Origin: Alistipes sp.
GTDB lineage: Bacteria; Bacteroidota; Bacteroidia; Bacteroidales; Rikenellaceae
Direction: 5' to 3'
Length of the DNA stretch: 60,554 nt
NCBI GenBank assembly: GCA_017436185.1
Contig: JAFSDP010000016.1
Location: 1 to 60,554, forward strand
Made by a program: the position numbers and the translations under genes. Positions 24,501 through 31,710 of this stretch are shown in pieces; the stretch's first letter is position 1; each line of letters starts with the position of its first letter. The notes below the pieces were generated by a model that ran no database searches, was not told the DNA's origin, and saw nothing but the letters and a program-made list of their open reading frames with translations.

Positions 24501-26926
24501 TATTGTCCGGCAGCACCTTCGATAGGAATCTCGATGAATCCATAGGCTGCAAACTGCTCAACTGCTACACGACCATCGGCCTCATTCGGGCCTACGATTT
24601 GGCGATTAAGGTCGTTGAACAATGCCGTTGCGCCCATCTTGTGGGAGTGCATCGAAGATGCAAAGTTCTTCTTGGCCGTGATACGCACCGAGTCGGTCTT
24701 CCAACGGAGATTCCAACGGAAGTAGTTCATAGCCGTTGTGCCCTGGCCCTCGGTCTCCACATCCTCGTAGGTGCCGTTGATGACAAAGTCGGGTTTCTGC
24801 TTGATGTCCACGAAGAGTCGGCACCCTTTCACCGATACCTTCGACAGAGCCGAGGGCAGTTTCGCACCTTCGGGAAGGCGAAGCAGGAAGTAGTTGAAGC
24901 CCCCATTTACGACCTTGTCGTAGTCGATTACACCGCCAAAGGTTACCGAGTTGATACGCTCATAGGCCGCCTTCTTGCTCTCCGAGTCGGGCAGACACGA
25001 GATGTAGTTCTGCACAACGGCAGGCCACTCAAAACCGGTGTTGTACACACGCAACTTGTAGAGGTCGATATCTGCCGTATTCGAGCCAATCTTCACCGTT
25101 GCCGAGGTGTCGAAGTTGTCACCGCTACTCCACTCGAAGGAACAAGCCTTCACGCCATTTACATAAATCTGTGCGAGGTTAGCAATCTGCTTGTAGTTCT
25201 GCACGAGCGTGATGAAGACGTGAACAAACTCTTCATCCTTTGTGTTGTACGACTGCTTGATGTCGTCGGTGTAATTGAGCTTCGAGTGCAGAAGCACATT
25301 TGTAGGCTTAATCTTTACACCAATGAAGTTGGATGCAGCACTCGATGCGATGGTGAGAATATCCTCCGTGAAATCAGCCGTGTTGGTGACCTTGTAGGCA
25401 AACTCCAACGAGCGAGTCTTCACGGCATCGAGCAACGGCGTGTAGGGAATTTCTACCGAGCAGGTAGCAGGAATGAGCAGACACTTACGGCCATCGCCAT
25501 CGGTTGTCCATCCATCCATACCGTCAATGAATGCCACATTCGACCACGTTGCCAACGCAGCCTCGCCATTGTACTCGTTGATGATGTATTGTTTGTTCTC
25601 TTGAGCGTTGCTTCGGTTTACGGGATTGACGTAGATCGCAAGGCCATTGCTTACGGGAGGGAATGCCAACGAGTTGTCAATGGTATAATATGCCTCCTGC
25701 TCGTTGCCATAGGTCATATAGGCCGACAAATTCAGGTTGGACTCGTTGGTCTCGATCTCAAGAGCCTGCACGAAATTATGCTCTACGCCTGTAGCGACGG
25801 TGAGTGTTTCGTCAACAATAGTTGTGGGTTGGTTGTTGATGATCGACTGCACCAACACATTGGGGGTTGCCTCCGAAAGACCCTTATTGTAGCAAGCATA
25901 CGAGAAAAGGATATTCGTGTCGTAGTTCTTGACTTTTGCAGGGATATTGGAGATGGCAACCAATTGTGCGGTTTGCTGCTCCTCGGCACGCACGCACATA
26001 ATGTTGTACTTCAGATGTGTCGATTGCACTCCCTCGGCCTCCAACCACAACTCTACGCCATAAACACCTGTGCCGGCATCGGGGAACTTCAGGTTGTTGA
26101 AGTAGTAGGCCACATTGGTATAGGTGGCCGTGCCGATGTTCTCCTCGTACTCGGCAACGTAGTTCACCTCATCCGTGACACGAATCTTGAGTGTCTTGGA
26201 GAGATTACCACCGATATACATACCTCCCAAGCTGAAGGGCTGACCCTCGATGAAGGGGATATACCACGCAAACTCGGTGGGGCGCAGGTACATTGAAGTA
26301 AGATTTGCATAGAAGGTCACAGACTCTTGTTTTTCTCCGGCCTCGTCAATAGCCGTGAATCGCACACGATTCTGACCTGCTGCAAGGTAGTTGCGAACAT
26401 CTACGGTGTAGTTCTCTCCGTAGGGGACACGTTTATTGGACACAATGTCTGTCCATCTGCCGCTATTACCTCGGTCGATCGCTACTGTGACAAAGGTGTC
26501 TTGCTGTTCATCCTCCCATACTACATCGGCAATTTCTTTTGACTGAACAAGAATGGATACCGTAATCTCTGCTGTCGTGTTCTCGGTTGTGTAGTAGAAA
26601 GTGGTACTGCCATCCAACGTAGCGATACGGATGCGCTTTTGGCGACCTGCGATTTGGAAAGGAATGATCTGCTTGGCAAGCGAGTTGTCGCCCGTATTCA
26701 ACCACTCCTCGTATTTCGCTATAGAATTGAATGTTAGATGCGACATCGTAGCAGGGTCCCACGCTACTGCAGCCAACTTGTCTTCTCTATTGTCCACAGC
26801 CATCTGCGTGTGCTTGCGGAGGAAGTTCTGGACCGACTGCCCAGAGAAAGGCAAGCCTGTTGCCTCGTCCATACCCCAATCAATGGTGGAGTCTTGTATC
26901 TCGTTATAACTAACCTTCTTGCTCAT
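21596..26926 (-). CDS. Giant fibre-like protein with LamG-like and BspA-type LRR regions
   Basis: 1776 aa from the ATG at 26926, 5 bp after the preceding stop. Beta-rich repeats fill the first third. Residues about 505-645 (RSLEFAYKV..., ...IYVNGVKACSFEW...) look like a LamG/concanavalin-type lectin domain. A central region (about 720-1200) contains GTTAMNYFRWNLRW and SMHSHKMGATALFNDL, faintly like CotH-type folds. The last about 190 residues are BspA-type leucine-rich repeats (GAFYGCTGLTSITFP, YTFYSCTVLDTLI). It is probably the receptor-binding or adhesion protein; there is no chaperone domain in view. Confidence 0.7.
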   Translation of the reverse strand: MSKKVSYNEIQDSTIDWGMDEATGLPFSGQSVQNFLRKHTQMAVDNREDKLAAVAWDPATMSHLTFNSIAKYEEWLNTGDNSLAKQIIPFQIAGRQKRIRIATLDGSTTFYYTTENTTAEITVSILVQSKEIADVVWEDEQQDTFVTVAIDRGNSGRWTDIVSNKRVPYGENYTVDVRNYLAAGQNRVRFTAIDEAGEKQESVTFYANLTSMYLRPTEFAWYIPFIEGQPFSLGGMYIGGNLSKTLKIRVTDEVNYVAEYEENIGTATYTNVAYYFNNLKFPDAGTGVYGVELWLEAEGVQSTHLKYNIMCVRAEEQQTAQLVAISNIPAKVKNYDTNILFSYACYNKGLSEATPNVLVQSIINNQPTTIVDETLTVATGVEHNFVQALEIETNESNLNLSAYMTYGNEQEAYYTIDNSLAFPPVSNGLAIYVNPVNRSNAQENKQYIINEYNGEAALATWSNVAFIDGMDGWTTDGDGRKCLLIPATCSVEIPYTPLLDAVKTRSLEFAYKVTNTADFTEDILTIASSAASNFIGVKIKPTNVLLHSKLNYTDDIKQSYNTKDEEFVHVFITLVQNYKQIANLAQIYVNGVKACSFEWSSGDNFDTSATVKIGSNTADIDLYKLRVYNTGFEWPAVVQNYISCLPDSESKKAAYERINSVTFGGVIDYDKVVNGGFNYFLLRLPEGAKLPSALSKVSVKGCRLFVDIKQKPDFVINGTYEDVETEGQGTTAMNYFRWNLRWKTDSVRITAKKNFASSMHSHKMGATALFNDLNRQIVGPNEADGRVAVEQFAAYGFIEIPIEGAAGQYIYEPIGLYTIGQDKGDKPTFGYNHPDYKKTLIHLEGTDHNPKGVGMDYPWGKLSVVTNSDGDANLGVLKTDGTVAAAWEIGACGSAETDAERLAYLKQEFFPAYDCDYRNTSMILGLDGGTVEDANAVASQLRGMDAGNGFTVGDCLIWFNGEYKTYYYDVVEEKYLPDGIHLLEDLGITEESLEGLTVEEKNATICALRKERYRAEMENYWHLRDSLFHYCFIVLFAATDNFKKNTYPYKFGTLESGSRWRWRQDDLDTLFDINNQGLANKIYSLMNGDKSGITHLFRGNNSFHWLNIQQYYDTEIRSMMREIMTAMANLCPTGYGESLIEKCIGCIRYYFRDKAQGYLPASAYNIDAEWTYEDAWAAMVKGQYDSPGVHPLGQSLGNHDEAERAWVELRFLFMASMYGFGAFGVGNDQDTSTGQIAFRPAQGENVFNLTPIVNMNPTILVGDSDSKSANGRVNAGDTATIAVSTDGDTSIYIQGVDYLSDIGDFSKIKLYAENPALSVRSKRLKKLKVGDEVAGNPELSTLTINDCPSLMEVDARNIPKLAGSVSLKACPRLQKALFGGSSASEILLPDGCKITEFELPDTLQNLSLVGLPILSEEGLKYNTLNALTYLRVEGNPNLDGYALMKVALTGETTSLKNIRIIGFDYYGDATDIDLLAIFAEGGFYGIDENGNADNSIIPFLEGTLHVNGSVYEDTAKIVSDLYAGRITLDIQGGYYIRFADQAVLDVLLAKGVGDGIGITTADAEAVTSISTWFNRNTEIVSFDEFEKFIGVTSLSGSDNATNAVSSGAFYGCTGLTSITFPANLQEIKGGAFINTENLAITINIPSLRTLGHNVFKSSGILAVENLGTITTVGISGTTNWGGEGLFYKCPNLRYVKLPSTTESIAAYTFYSCTVLDTLICEATTPPTLGNSALSNTPIASGTGYIYVPDAAVDAYKEATNWSQFSDVIKPISEYTE

Positions 26927-26931
26927 CTTTT

Positions 26932-27111
26932 TCAATCGTAGTTTTTCCAACCTTCATCATCAACCCACGGCTTGTCATTTGCCCAAAAACCTGCACCAAA
27001 GCAGGAGCGCAATGCTTGCCATACAAGCCTCGATCCTTTATAGACTGCGGCTATGGCCCTCTTGCCGTAATAGACAGCAGCGATCTCCCTGCCCTTGTAG
27101 AATATCGACAT
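26932..27111 (-). CDS. 59-aa conserved tail-module protein
   Basis: MSIFYKGREIAAVYYGKRAI is followed by AAVYKGSRLVWQALRSCFG and an acidic Trp-rich end. I recall this small protein next to fibre genes of many Bacteroidales phages. Tight spacing on both sides supports it. Confidence 0.75.
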   Translation of the reverse strand: MSIFYKGREIAAVYYGKRAIAAVYKGSRLVWQALRSCFGAGFWANDKPWVDDEGWKNYD

Positions 27112-27114
27112 ACC

Positions 27115-27714
27115 TTACTCGGTTACGAAGTAAAACTTATCCTCCTTTGTTTCGAGGGCTTCGTAATCCTCCTCCGAGAGAACAACGTGGTACTCTTTCA
27201 TCGTTTCGTCTGCCTCCTCCTTTGTGTAGTAGTCATTCAGATCGACATTGTCGATACCTCCCAACTCTCCTGTGGCAGTCCATACGCCTGTTGAATCACA
27301 TCGGTAGATAGGTGCAGGAATCGAATTGCCGACCGTTGCCCACATCCCCACCTCGGGTTTTGGATAAGCATCCTTCAATGCTTGCACGGATGCAAACAAA
27401 CCCATATTGGGTTGCTTGACGTGTATAGCCTTGAGCGTACCCTTCACACGCACATCGCCATTGAAGACCGCATCGCCACCAACGTGGAAGTCGTCGTGTA
27501 CATCCAACTCGCCATAGAAGGTGTGGTTCTGCTTCGTCGTTGTCTCGGTGGAACCCGTTGTTCCCCAACTCAAATCGTACTTATTCCATCGATAGAGCTT
27601 GTCTCCAATGAAAAGGTAGTCACCCTCTTGGCCACCATCGGGGAAGGTTGCCCACACCTCTTCGATGCTATCGAATGTTCCGAGGTTGTTGATGTCTATA
27701 TTCGGGTCAATCAT
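27115..27714 (-). CDS. Fibre/tail accessory protein
   Basis: 199 aa. A beta-helix-like repeat (GELDVHDDFHVGGDAVFNGD) in the middle is typical of phage fibre or baseplate appendages; the C-terminus (YTKEEADETMKEYHVVLSEE) is helical. It overlaps its upstream neighbour by ATGA. Confidence 0.65.
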   Translation of the reverse strand: MIDPNIDINNLGTFDSIEEVWATFPDGGQEGDYLFIGDKLYRWNKYDLSWGTTGSTETTTKQNHTFYGELDVHDDFHVGGDAVFNGDVRVKGTLKAIHVKQPNMGLFASVQALKDAYPKPEVGMWATVGNSIPAPIYRCDSTGVWTATGELGGIDNVDLNDYYTKEEADETMKEYHVVLSEEDYEALETKEDKFYFVTE

Positions 27715-28355
27715 TTCTGCAATTCGTTACTGATGTTCATAAGAGAGGTAGCCAAATCTGCTTGGCCGATGATCTGCGCCACTAAAGCGGCAGCGTAATG
27801 CACTACGGCAGGGCGCAACTTCTCGCTGATGTCGATGTGGCCATCCTCGATCTTCGGGATAGGGATATATCTCGCACGTTGAATGAAGACATCCTTGCCC
27901 CCATCGCACGAATAGAACTCCAACACCTGACCTATAGGCTGCGTGACAATGGCTACAATGGGGTCTTGCGGACAACCTCGGATGCCCGGATAGCGGCTCG
28001 ACTGCATCTCATACAACGGATGGTCATCGGTAATGACTACCGACACCGCACGGACCCAATCGCTCATCTTGAAGCTGACAAGGCGCAGGAAATCATCGGG
28101 CAGGTGGATGCGGCCACTACTCTTGCCGACCTCACCCAGCCAATCGACGCTGTTCGCAAAGTCCTTACCTCCCTCAAGCAGGAATGTAGGTGCGTTCACC
28201 TCCACAATGCGTGTAGCCTCGGCAATCTTACTCTCGATAATCTCATCGAGCGTGAGCGTGTCGATGTCATCCGTAGCAATGAGAGGTGCGCTGTCGTTGT
28301 TGCGGTCAAGGGCTACACGAACTTCTTTGATTATTTGCTCAACCTCGAACTGCAT
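27711..28355 (-). CDS. Head-tail adaptor/neck-type protein
   Basis: 214 aa, helical with a central beta insert; IHLPDDFLRLVSFKMSDW and PAVVHYAAALVAQIIGQADLA are typical of the adaptor-like proteins that follow capsid genes in Bacteroidales podovirus-like phages. Identity is inferred from position and remembered patterns. Confidence 0.55.
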   Translation of the reverse strand: MQFEVEQIIKEVRVALDRNNDSAPLIATDDIDTLTLDEIIESKIAEATRIVEVNAPTFLLEGGKDFANSVDWLGEVGKSSGRIHLPDDFLRLVSFKMSDWVRAVSVVITDDHPLYEMQSSRYPGIRGCPQDPIVAIVTQPIGQVLEFYSCDGGKDVFIQRARYIPIPKIEDGHIDISEKLRPAVVHYAAALVAQIIGQADLATSLMNISNELQK

Positions 28356-28365
28356 AGCGACCCTA

Positions 28366-28788
28366 TTAGATACCTACGAACTTGATGTTGTGTGCCTCGC
28401 CCAGCTCAATAATCGCTTTCGAGGTGCGCATCTTCGTGCGGCTCTCGCCAAACTTCTCGCTCAAGTAATCCTTTGCGTCATCCAAGCACGAGACATTAAC
28501 CTCTATAACCTCGGCAGGGGTCTCCTTCTCGGCTACTTCAGCAGGAGCATCAGCGTCAGCCTCAAGAACGACACGCTTCTCCAAGATGATTTTGCCTGCC
28601 TTGAAGTACGAGCTGCTCTCGATTACACGTTGGAAGATGGGGTTGGTAGTGCGAAAACGTGCAGGCGTAACACCCTGACTCGTCGTAGCACCATCGGTAA
28701 ATGCGAAGTGGAATTTCGTCTTTCCGTAAGGAATCACACATTGCCACTCCATAAGGCTCTTCACGCCATACACTTTTAAGACTTTCAT
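28366..28788 (-). CDS. Conserved virion-module protein
   Basis: 140 aa: an N-terminal beta region with KTKFHFAFTDGATTSQGVTP and FQRVIESSSYFKAGKIILEK, an Ala/Glu linker, then a helix (RTSKAIIELGEAHNIKF). Resembles small proteins directly after the major capsid gene in related phages; possibly capsid or neck. Confidence 0.6.
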   Translation of the reverse strand: MKVLKVYGVKSLMEWQCVIPYGKTKFHFAFTDGATTSQGVTPARFRTTNPIFQRVIESSSYFKAGKIILEKRVVLEADADAPAEVAEKETPAEVIEVNVSCLDDAKDYLSEKFGESRTKMRTSKAIIELGEAHNIKFVGI

Positions 28789-28808
28789 AGTTGGTGTTTT
28801 TAGTATTG

Positions 28809-28836
28809 AAAAAAGGGGAGGGGATTACCCCTCCCC
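28809..28836 (-). terminator. Strong hairpin after the capsid gene
   Basis: On the minus strand GGGGAGGGG, loop TAAT, CCCCTCCCC and a run of six T. No new promoter is visible before the next gene, so partial read-through probably sets a high capsid to neck ratio. Confidence 0.85.
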
Positions 28837-28866
28837 CGAAGATTTGTTTACCTCGATGTGATGCAA

Positions 28867-30354
28867 CTACTTCGCAAACACCTCACCGGTAAACTCGGTC
28901 CACTTGCTGCCGTCGTACTTCCACAGCTCACCGGCATAAGCCTGCTGACCGCCCAGCTTGCAATCTACCAGCAGGTAGTACACAGCACCCGTTACGGGAG
29001 CCTCCGGAGCAGTAGCCTGATCCCACATCATATAGTCGGTTGCACCGGCAGCAAGCTCCTCGCCCTCGCCGTCGATCCAGATGTGGCACGAACCCTTCAG
29101 AGCCAAACCATCCCAAACGAGCAAGCCATTACGCTTTGCCTCCTCGCCCTCGATAGCCTCGTTGAACGAATGCTCGTTGCTGTACACATAGTGTACGAGA
29201 CGGTTCTCACCAATCAGGGCACCGCTGTTGCTCCAACCCAGACGGTCGAGCGTCGGCTCACGCTTCACCTCGATGTCGCCAAATACGGTGTGGATGTTGG
29301 TTACCTGCCAACCTACATAGTTGGTCTTGGTCGTGATCTGTACCTCCGGATGCTTCGAGTAGTCGATGCTTTGGATATTCTCCAGCAGGTTCTTACCTGC
29401 AAGCAGCAACGCCGTCTTGGGGACATCCTCGCCCGTGAAGAACATCTTGGCCAGAGCGAGGAACTTCTCGAAGGTCCACTTGCCCGTGTGCTGCAACTCC
29501 TTCTTGAACTGCCAACGGATACCCTCGGTCGTATAGACGTACTGAACGCCCATCTTGCCGGCATCTACCTTGATCTTCGACTTGCGACCTGCCCACAGCG
29601 TGCGGTTGCCACGCACCTTGAAGTTGGCGATAGCCTGCTCTGCGATGATTGCCTTCGAGAAGGGGATGCGCTTCTTCTGGCTATCGAAGTAGTCGCTGAC
29701 GACCTGATTCATACCACGCTTCTGGAGGTAGATCAGCGTGGGCTTCGGAACAAACAGGTCGGGAGCAACCTCCTTCTGCGTCTCATAGAGCGCATTGCCG
29801 AGGATGATCATCTTCGTGCCTGTAGGAATCTCGGGGATGGTAGGCTCATCGACACCATCTGCGGCAACACCATTTGCAGCACGAACAATGGGATTCAGCG
29901 TCGAATCGTCCTTGCCAACAACAAAGAGCATCAGCTCCTGACCGTCACCACCTGCAACGCCCTTCACAAGCACCGTCGTGTAAGGCTGGAGCAGACCCTT
30001 GTCACGGCTCTCCAAAGCAAGCACCGTCTGCGTCTGACCAGAGGCGAGGGTAGCACCGGTAGTGACGTAGCTGCGAGGCTCGTCAATCATAAAGTGCTCA
30101 ACCTCCGGACTGTTTACCTTCACCTTCTTTGCCTTGAGCATAAGGCTCATAAGGGGCGTGTCATCGGAGTTATACCGAAAAAGTTCATCGTCAATGTCGG
30201 GCTGAATGAAATTACCAGCCGCAACACCACCTGTTGCTTCGGCTGCCGCCGAAACAGTTGCAGGGTTGCCGTGTGCTTGGGTCTCCAAGCCTGCCGAACC
30301 CTGTGCGACACCTACGGTGCCATTCGTAACATTTACATCTACGATCTCTGCCAT
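28867..30354 (-). CDS. Major capsid protein
   Basis: 495 aa, soluble, preceded by a scaffold-like gene. FIQPDIDDELFRYNSDDTPL and LMLKAKKVKVNSPEVEHFM (about 48-85) plus the long helical spine and beta domains match the HK97-fold capsid proteins of Bacteroidales podovirus-like phages (SU10/DUF5309-like group). The C-terminal about 70 residues contain an Ig-like or decoration-like extension with YYLLVDCKLGG and WKYDGSKWTEF. Not near terL on the same strand, unusually. Confidence 0.82.
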   Translation of the reverse strand: MAEIVDVNVTNGTVGVAQGSAGLETQAHGNPATVSAAAEATGGVAAGNFIQPDIDDELFRYNSDDTPLMSLMLKAKKVKVNSPEVEHFMIDEPRSYVTTGATLASGQTQTVLALESRDKGLLQPYTTVLVKGVAGGDGQELMLFVVGKDDSTLNPIVRAANGVAADGVDEPTIPEIPTGTKMIILGNALYETQKEVAPDLFVPKPTLIYLQKRGMNQVVSDYFDSQKKRIPFSKAIIAEQAIANFKVRGNRTLWAGRKSKIKVDAGKMGVQYVYTTEGIRWQFKKELQHTGKWTFEKFLALAKMFFTGEDVPKTALLLAGKNLLENIQSIDYSKHPEVQITTKTNYVGWQVTNIHTVFGDIEVKREPTLDRLGWSNSGALIGENRLVHYVYSNEHSFNEAIEGEEAKRNGLLVWDGLALKGSCHIWIDGEGEELAAGATDYMMWDQATAPEAPVTGAVYYLLVDCKLGGQQAYAGELWKYDGSKWTEFTGEVFAK

Positions 30355-30377
30355 ATTATTTTAGTGTTAAAAGGTTA

Positions 30378-31121
30378 TTATCGTGCCTCTCTTGCGATGT
30401 CGAAGATTGATTCAGACTTCTTGGGACGGGCTGCGGTCGTATTCGAGCCACCAAGCATAGCGACACCGTCATCTTGGTTTCGCTTGCGCAGACGCTCCTC
30501 GATGCGCTCGTTGCGCCCCTTTACCTCTCCCTCGTGTGCTGCCGTAGCAACATCATCGTCATACGAGATGGCCTTGCGTAGCATCTCGACGGTCTCAATC
30601 GAGAACTTACCCATAATGCCATCGGCGATGATTTGGCCTAACTTCTCCATCAGTCGATCAAGCTCATCATCGCCCAAGCCCTTCTCGGTCTGGTAGGCAT
30701 CGATCTGCTCGAAAGAGGTGGCGAGGTTCTCTTGGTACTGCTTCTCCAACTTCTCGTTCTCTGCTACACGCTCAACAAACTCCTTGTTGGCGGCAGCAAT
30801 CTGCTCCTGTCGTTCGGGGTCATCAAGAGCCTCTCGAATGTCCGAGCCGAACTGACGCACGAGATTGACTACAGGATCATCGCCATCACGCCAGCTCATC
30901 AGGAATGCAGCCGAGCGAGGATCGGAGGTGAACATCGTAGCCAGCGACTTCTCACGGTCTTGGTAGTCGGACATCTTCTTGTCGTAATCGTCGTAATCAT
31001 CGCCAATTCGCCCAAAAAGGGCCTCGTCATCAGCGAAATCCATTTCGGGGTGTCGAGCCTTCATTCGCTCCAACACCAAATCCCGTTTTGTTTTAGTCTG
31101 GTTATTTTCAATGCTTTCCAT
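30378..31121 (-). CDS. Scaffold-like protein
   Basis: 247 aa, very acidic, almost entirely helical with coiled-coil stretches (about 95-150) and a basic C-terminal tail (RNERIEERLRKRNQ...), directly upstream of the major capsid gene. This matches capsid assembly scaffolds. Own late promoter. Confidence 0.7.
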   Translation of the reverse strand: MESIENNQTKTKRDLVLERMKARHPEMDFADDEALFGRIGDDYDDYDKKMSDYQDREKSLATMFTSDPRSAAFLMSWRDGDDPVVNLVRQFGSDIREALDDPERQEQIAAANKEFVERVAENEKLEKQYQENLATSFEQIDAYQTEKGLGDDELDRLMEKLGQIIADGIMGKFSIETVEMLRKAISYDDDVATAAHEGEVKGRNERIEERLRKRNQDDGVAMLGGSNTTAARPKKSESIFDIAREAR

Positions 31122-31150
31122 ATACGAAGTGTTTCGTGTTTCTTTTTTGA

Positions 31151-31194
31151 CAAAAATAGACCCTCAAAATCGGGTTGTCTTTTTATTTATTAAC
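31151..31194 (-). promoter_or_regulatory. Late-type promoter of the scaffold/capsid operon
   Basis: Box GTTAATAAATAAA from 31194 to 31182 and TATTTTTG from 31158 to 31151; 36 bp between first bases. About 25 nt leader to the ATG. Confidence 0.78.
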
Positions 31195-31218
31195 CGAGTG
31201 AAAAACTAATTTTGAGGG
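31161..31218. promoter_or_regulatory. Inverted repeat spanning the divergent capsid/terminase promoters
   Basis: CCCTCAAAAT (31161-31170) and ATTTTGAGGG (31209-31218) form a perfect 10-bp inverted repeat centred on the late box. The plus-strand arm carries the terminase TAATTTTG element. Confidence 0.5.
31207..31214 (+). promoter_or_regulatory. TAnnTTTG element before the terminase genes
   Basis: TAATTTTG lies 32 bp upstream of the ATG at 31246. No GTTAATAAATAAA box occurs 36 bp upstream of it, so it belongs to another promoter class. Confidence 0.45.
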
Positions 31219-31245
31219 AGGTTAGTTCCACTATGTTAGTGAGTT

Positions 31246-31710
31246 ATGAAAAGTCGAGGAAGCGTTTTTGAGTACGCACAAGAGCGAGACGACGACTTGA
31301 TGCGTGCCTATCTTGAGCAGATTTCACTGTGCAGAAACATCTATCTGCCACGAGTCTTTAATGCGGTTGTAAAAATGCCCTCAAAACGATTTTGGGTGAG
31401 TCCCGAAAGGGCATCGATTGTGATTGCCGAAATGTCACGAGGGAATAAACTCCCCAAGATGCGTCCGACCAAGAGAGCGATGTATGAGGAGATATATCGG
31501 CGTGTGATGTTGTTGCAGTCGGCTCATCCGGAAGAGTCGTTAAGCCAACTTGTTTTTCAGGTGGTGCAAGAGCCTGCACCGCAATTCTACCTCACGGCAG
31601 GGTCTGCCAAAGTCATCATTTGTAAGGCTCGAAAATTTTATTTCAGGCGCAGACTTCGTAGGTTTCAATCGCCCCATCGAGCGAATGAAAACGACAACAA
31701 GGAGGTATGA
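31246..31710 (+). CDS. Candidate small terminase subunit or HTH protein
   Basis: 154 aa, basic and helical. RPTKRAMYEEIYRRV and PAPQFYLTAGSAKVIICKARK resemble a small protein found right before TerL in Bacteroidales phages. It overlaps the terL start by ATGA. DNA recognition for packaging is the obvious guess. Confidence 0.55.
   Translation: MKSRGSVFEYAQERDDDLMRAYLEQISLCRNIYLPRVFNAVVKMPSKRFWVSPERASIVIAEMSRGNKLPKMRPTKRAMYEEIYRRVMLLQSAHPEESLSQLVFQVVQEPAPQFYLTAGSAKVIICKARKFYFRRRLRRFQSPHRANENDNKEV

Noticed and set aside
24383..26296. 637-codon open frame on the plus strand opposite the fibre gene
   Set aside because: It has no recognisable domain, is Leu/Val/Arg-rich as antisense frames of well-biased genes are, and lies wholly within the coherent fibre protein.
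21596..26926. Diversity-generating retroelement acting on the fibre gene
   Set aside because: No reverse transcriptase or template repeat was seen in the window.
28858..30696. 612-codon plus-strand frame opposite capsid and scaffold
   Set aside because: Antisense shadow of the major capsid and scaffold genes, no family pattern.
31207..31214. Seventh member of the late promoter family before terminase
   Set aside because: TAATTTTG is present but the sequence 36 bp upstream does not resemble the box.
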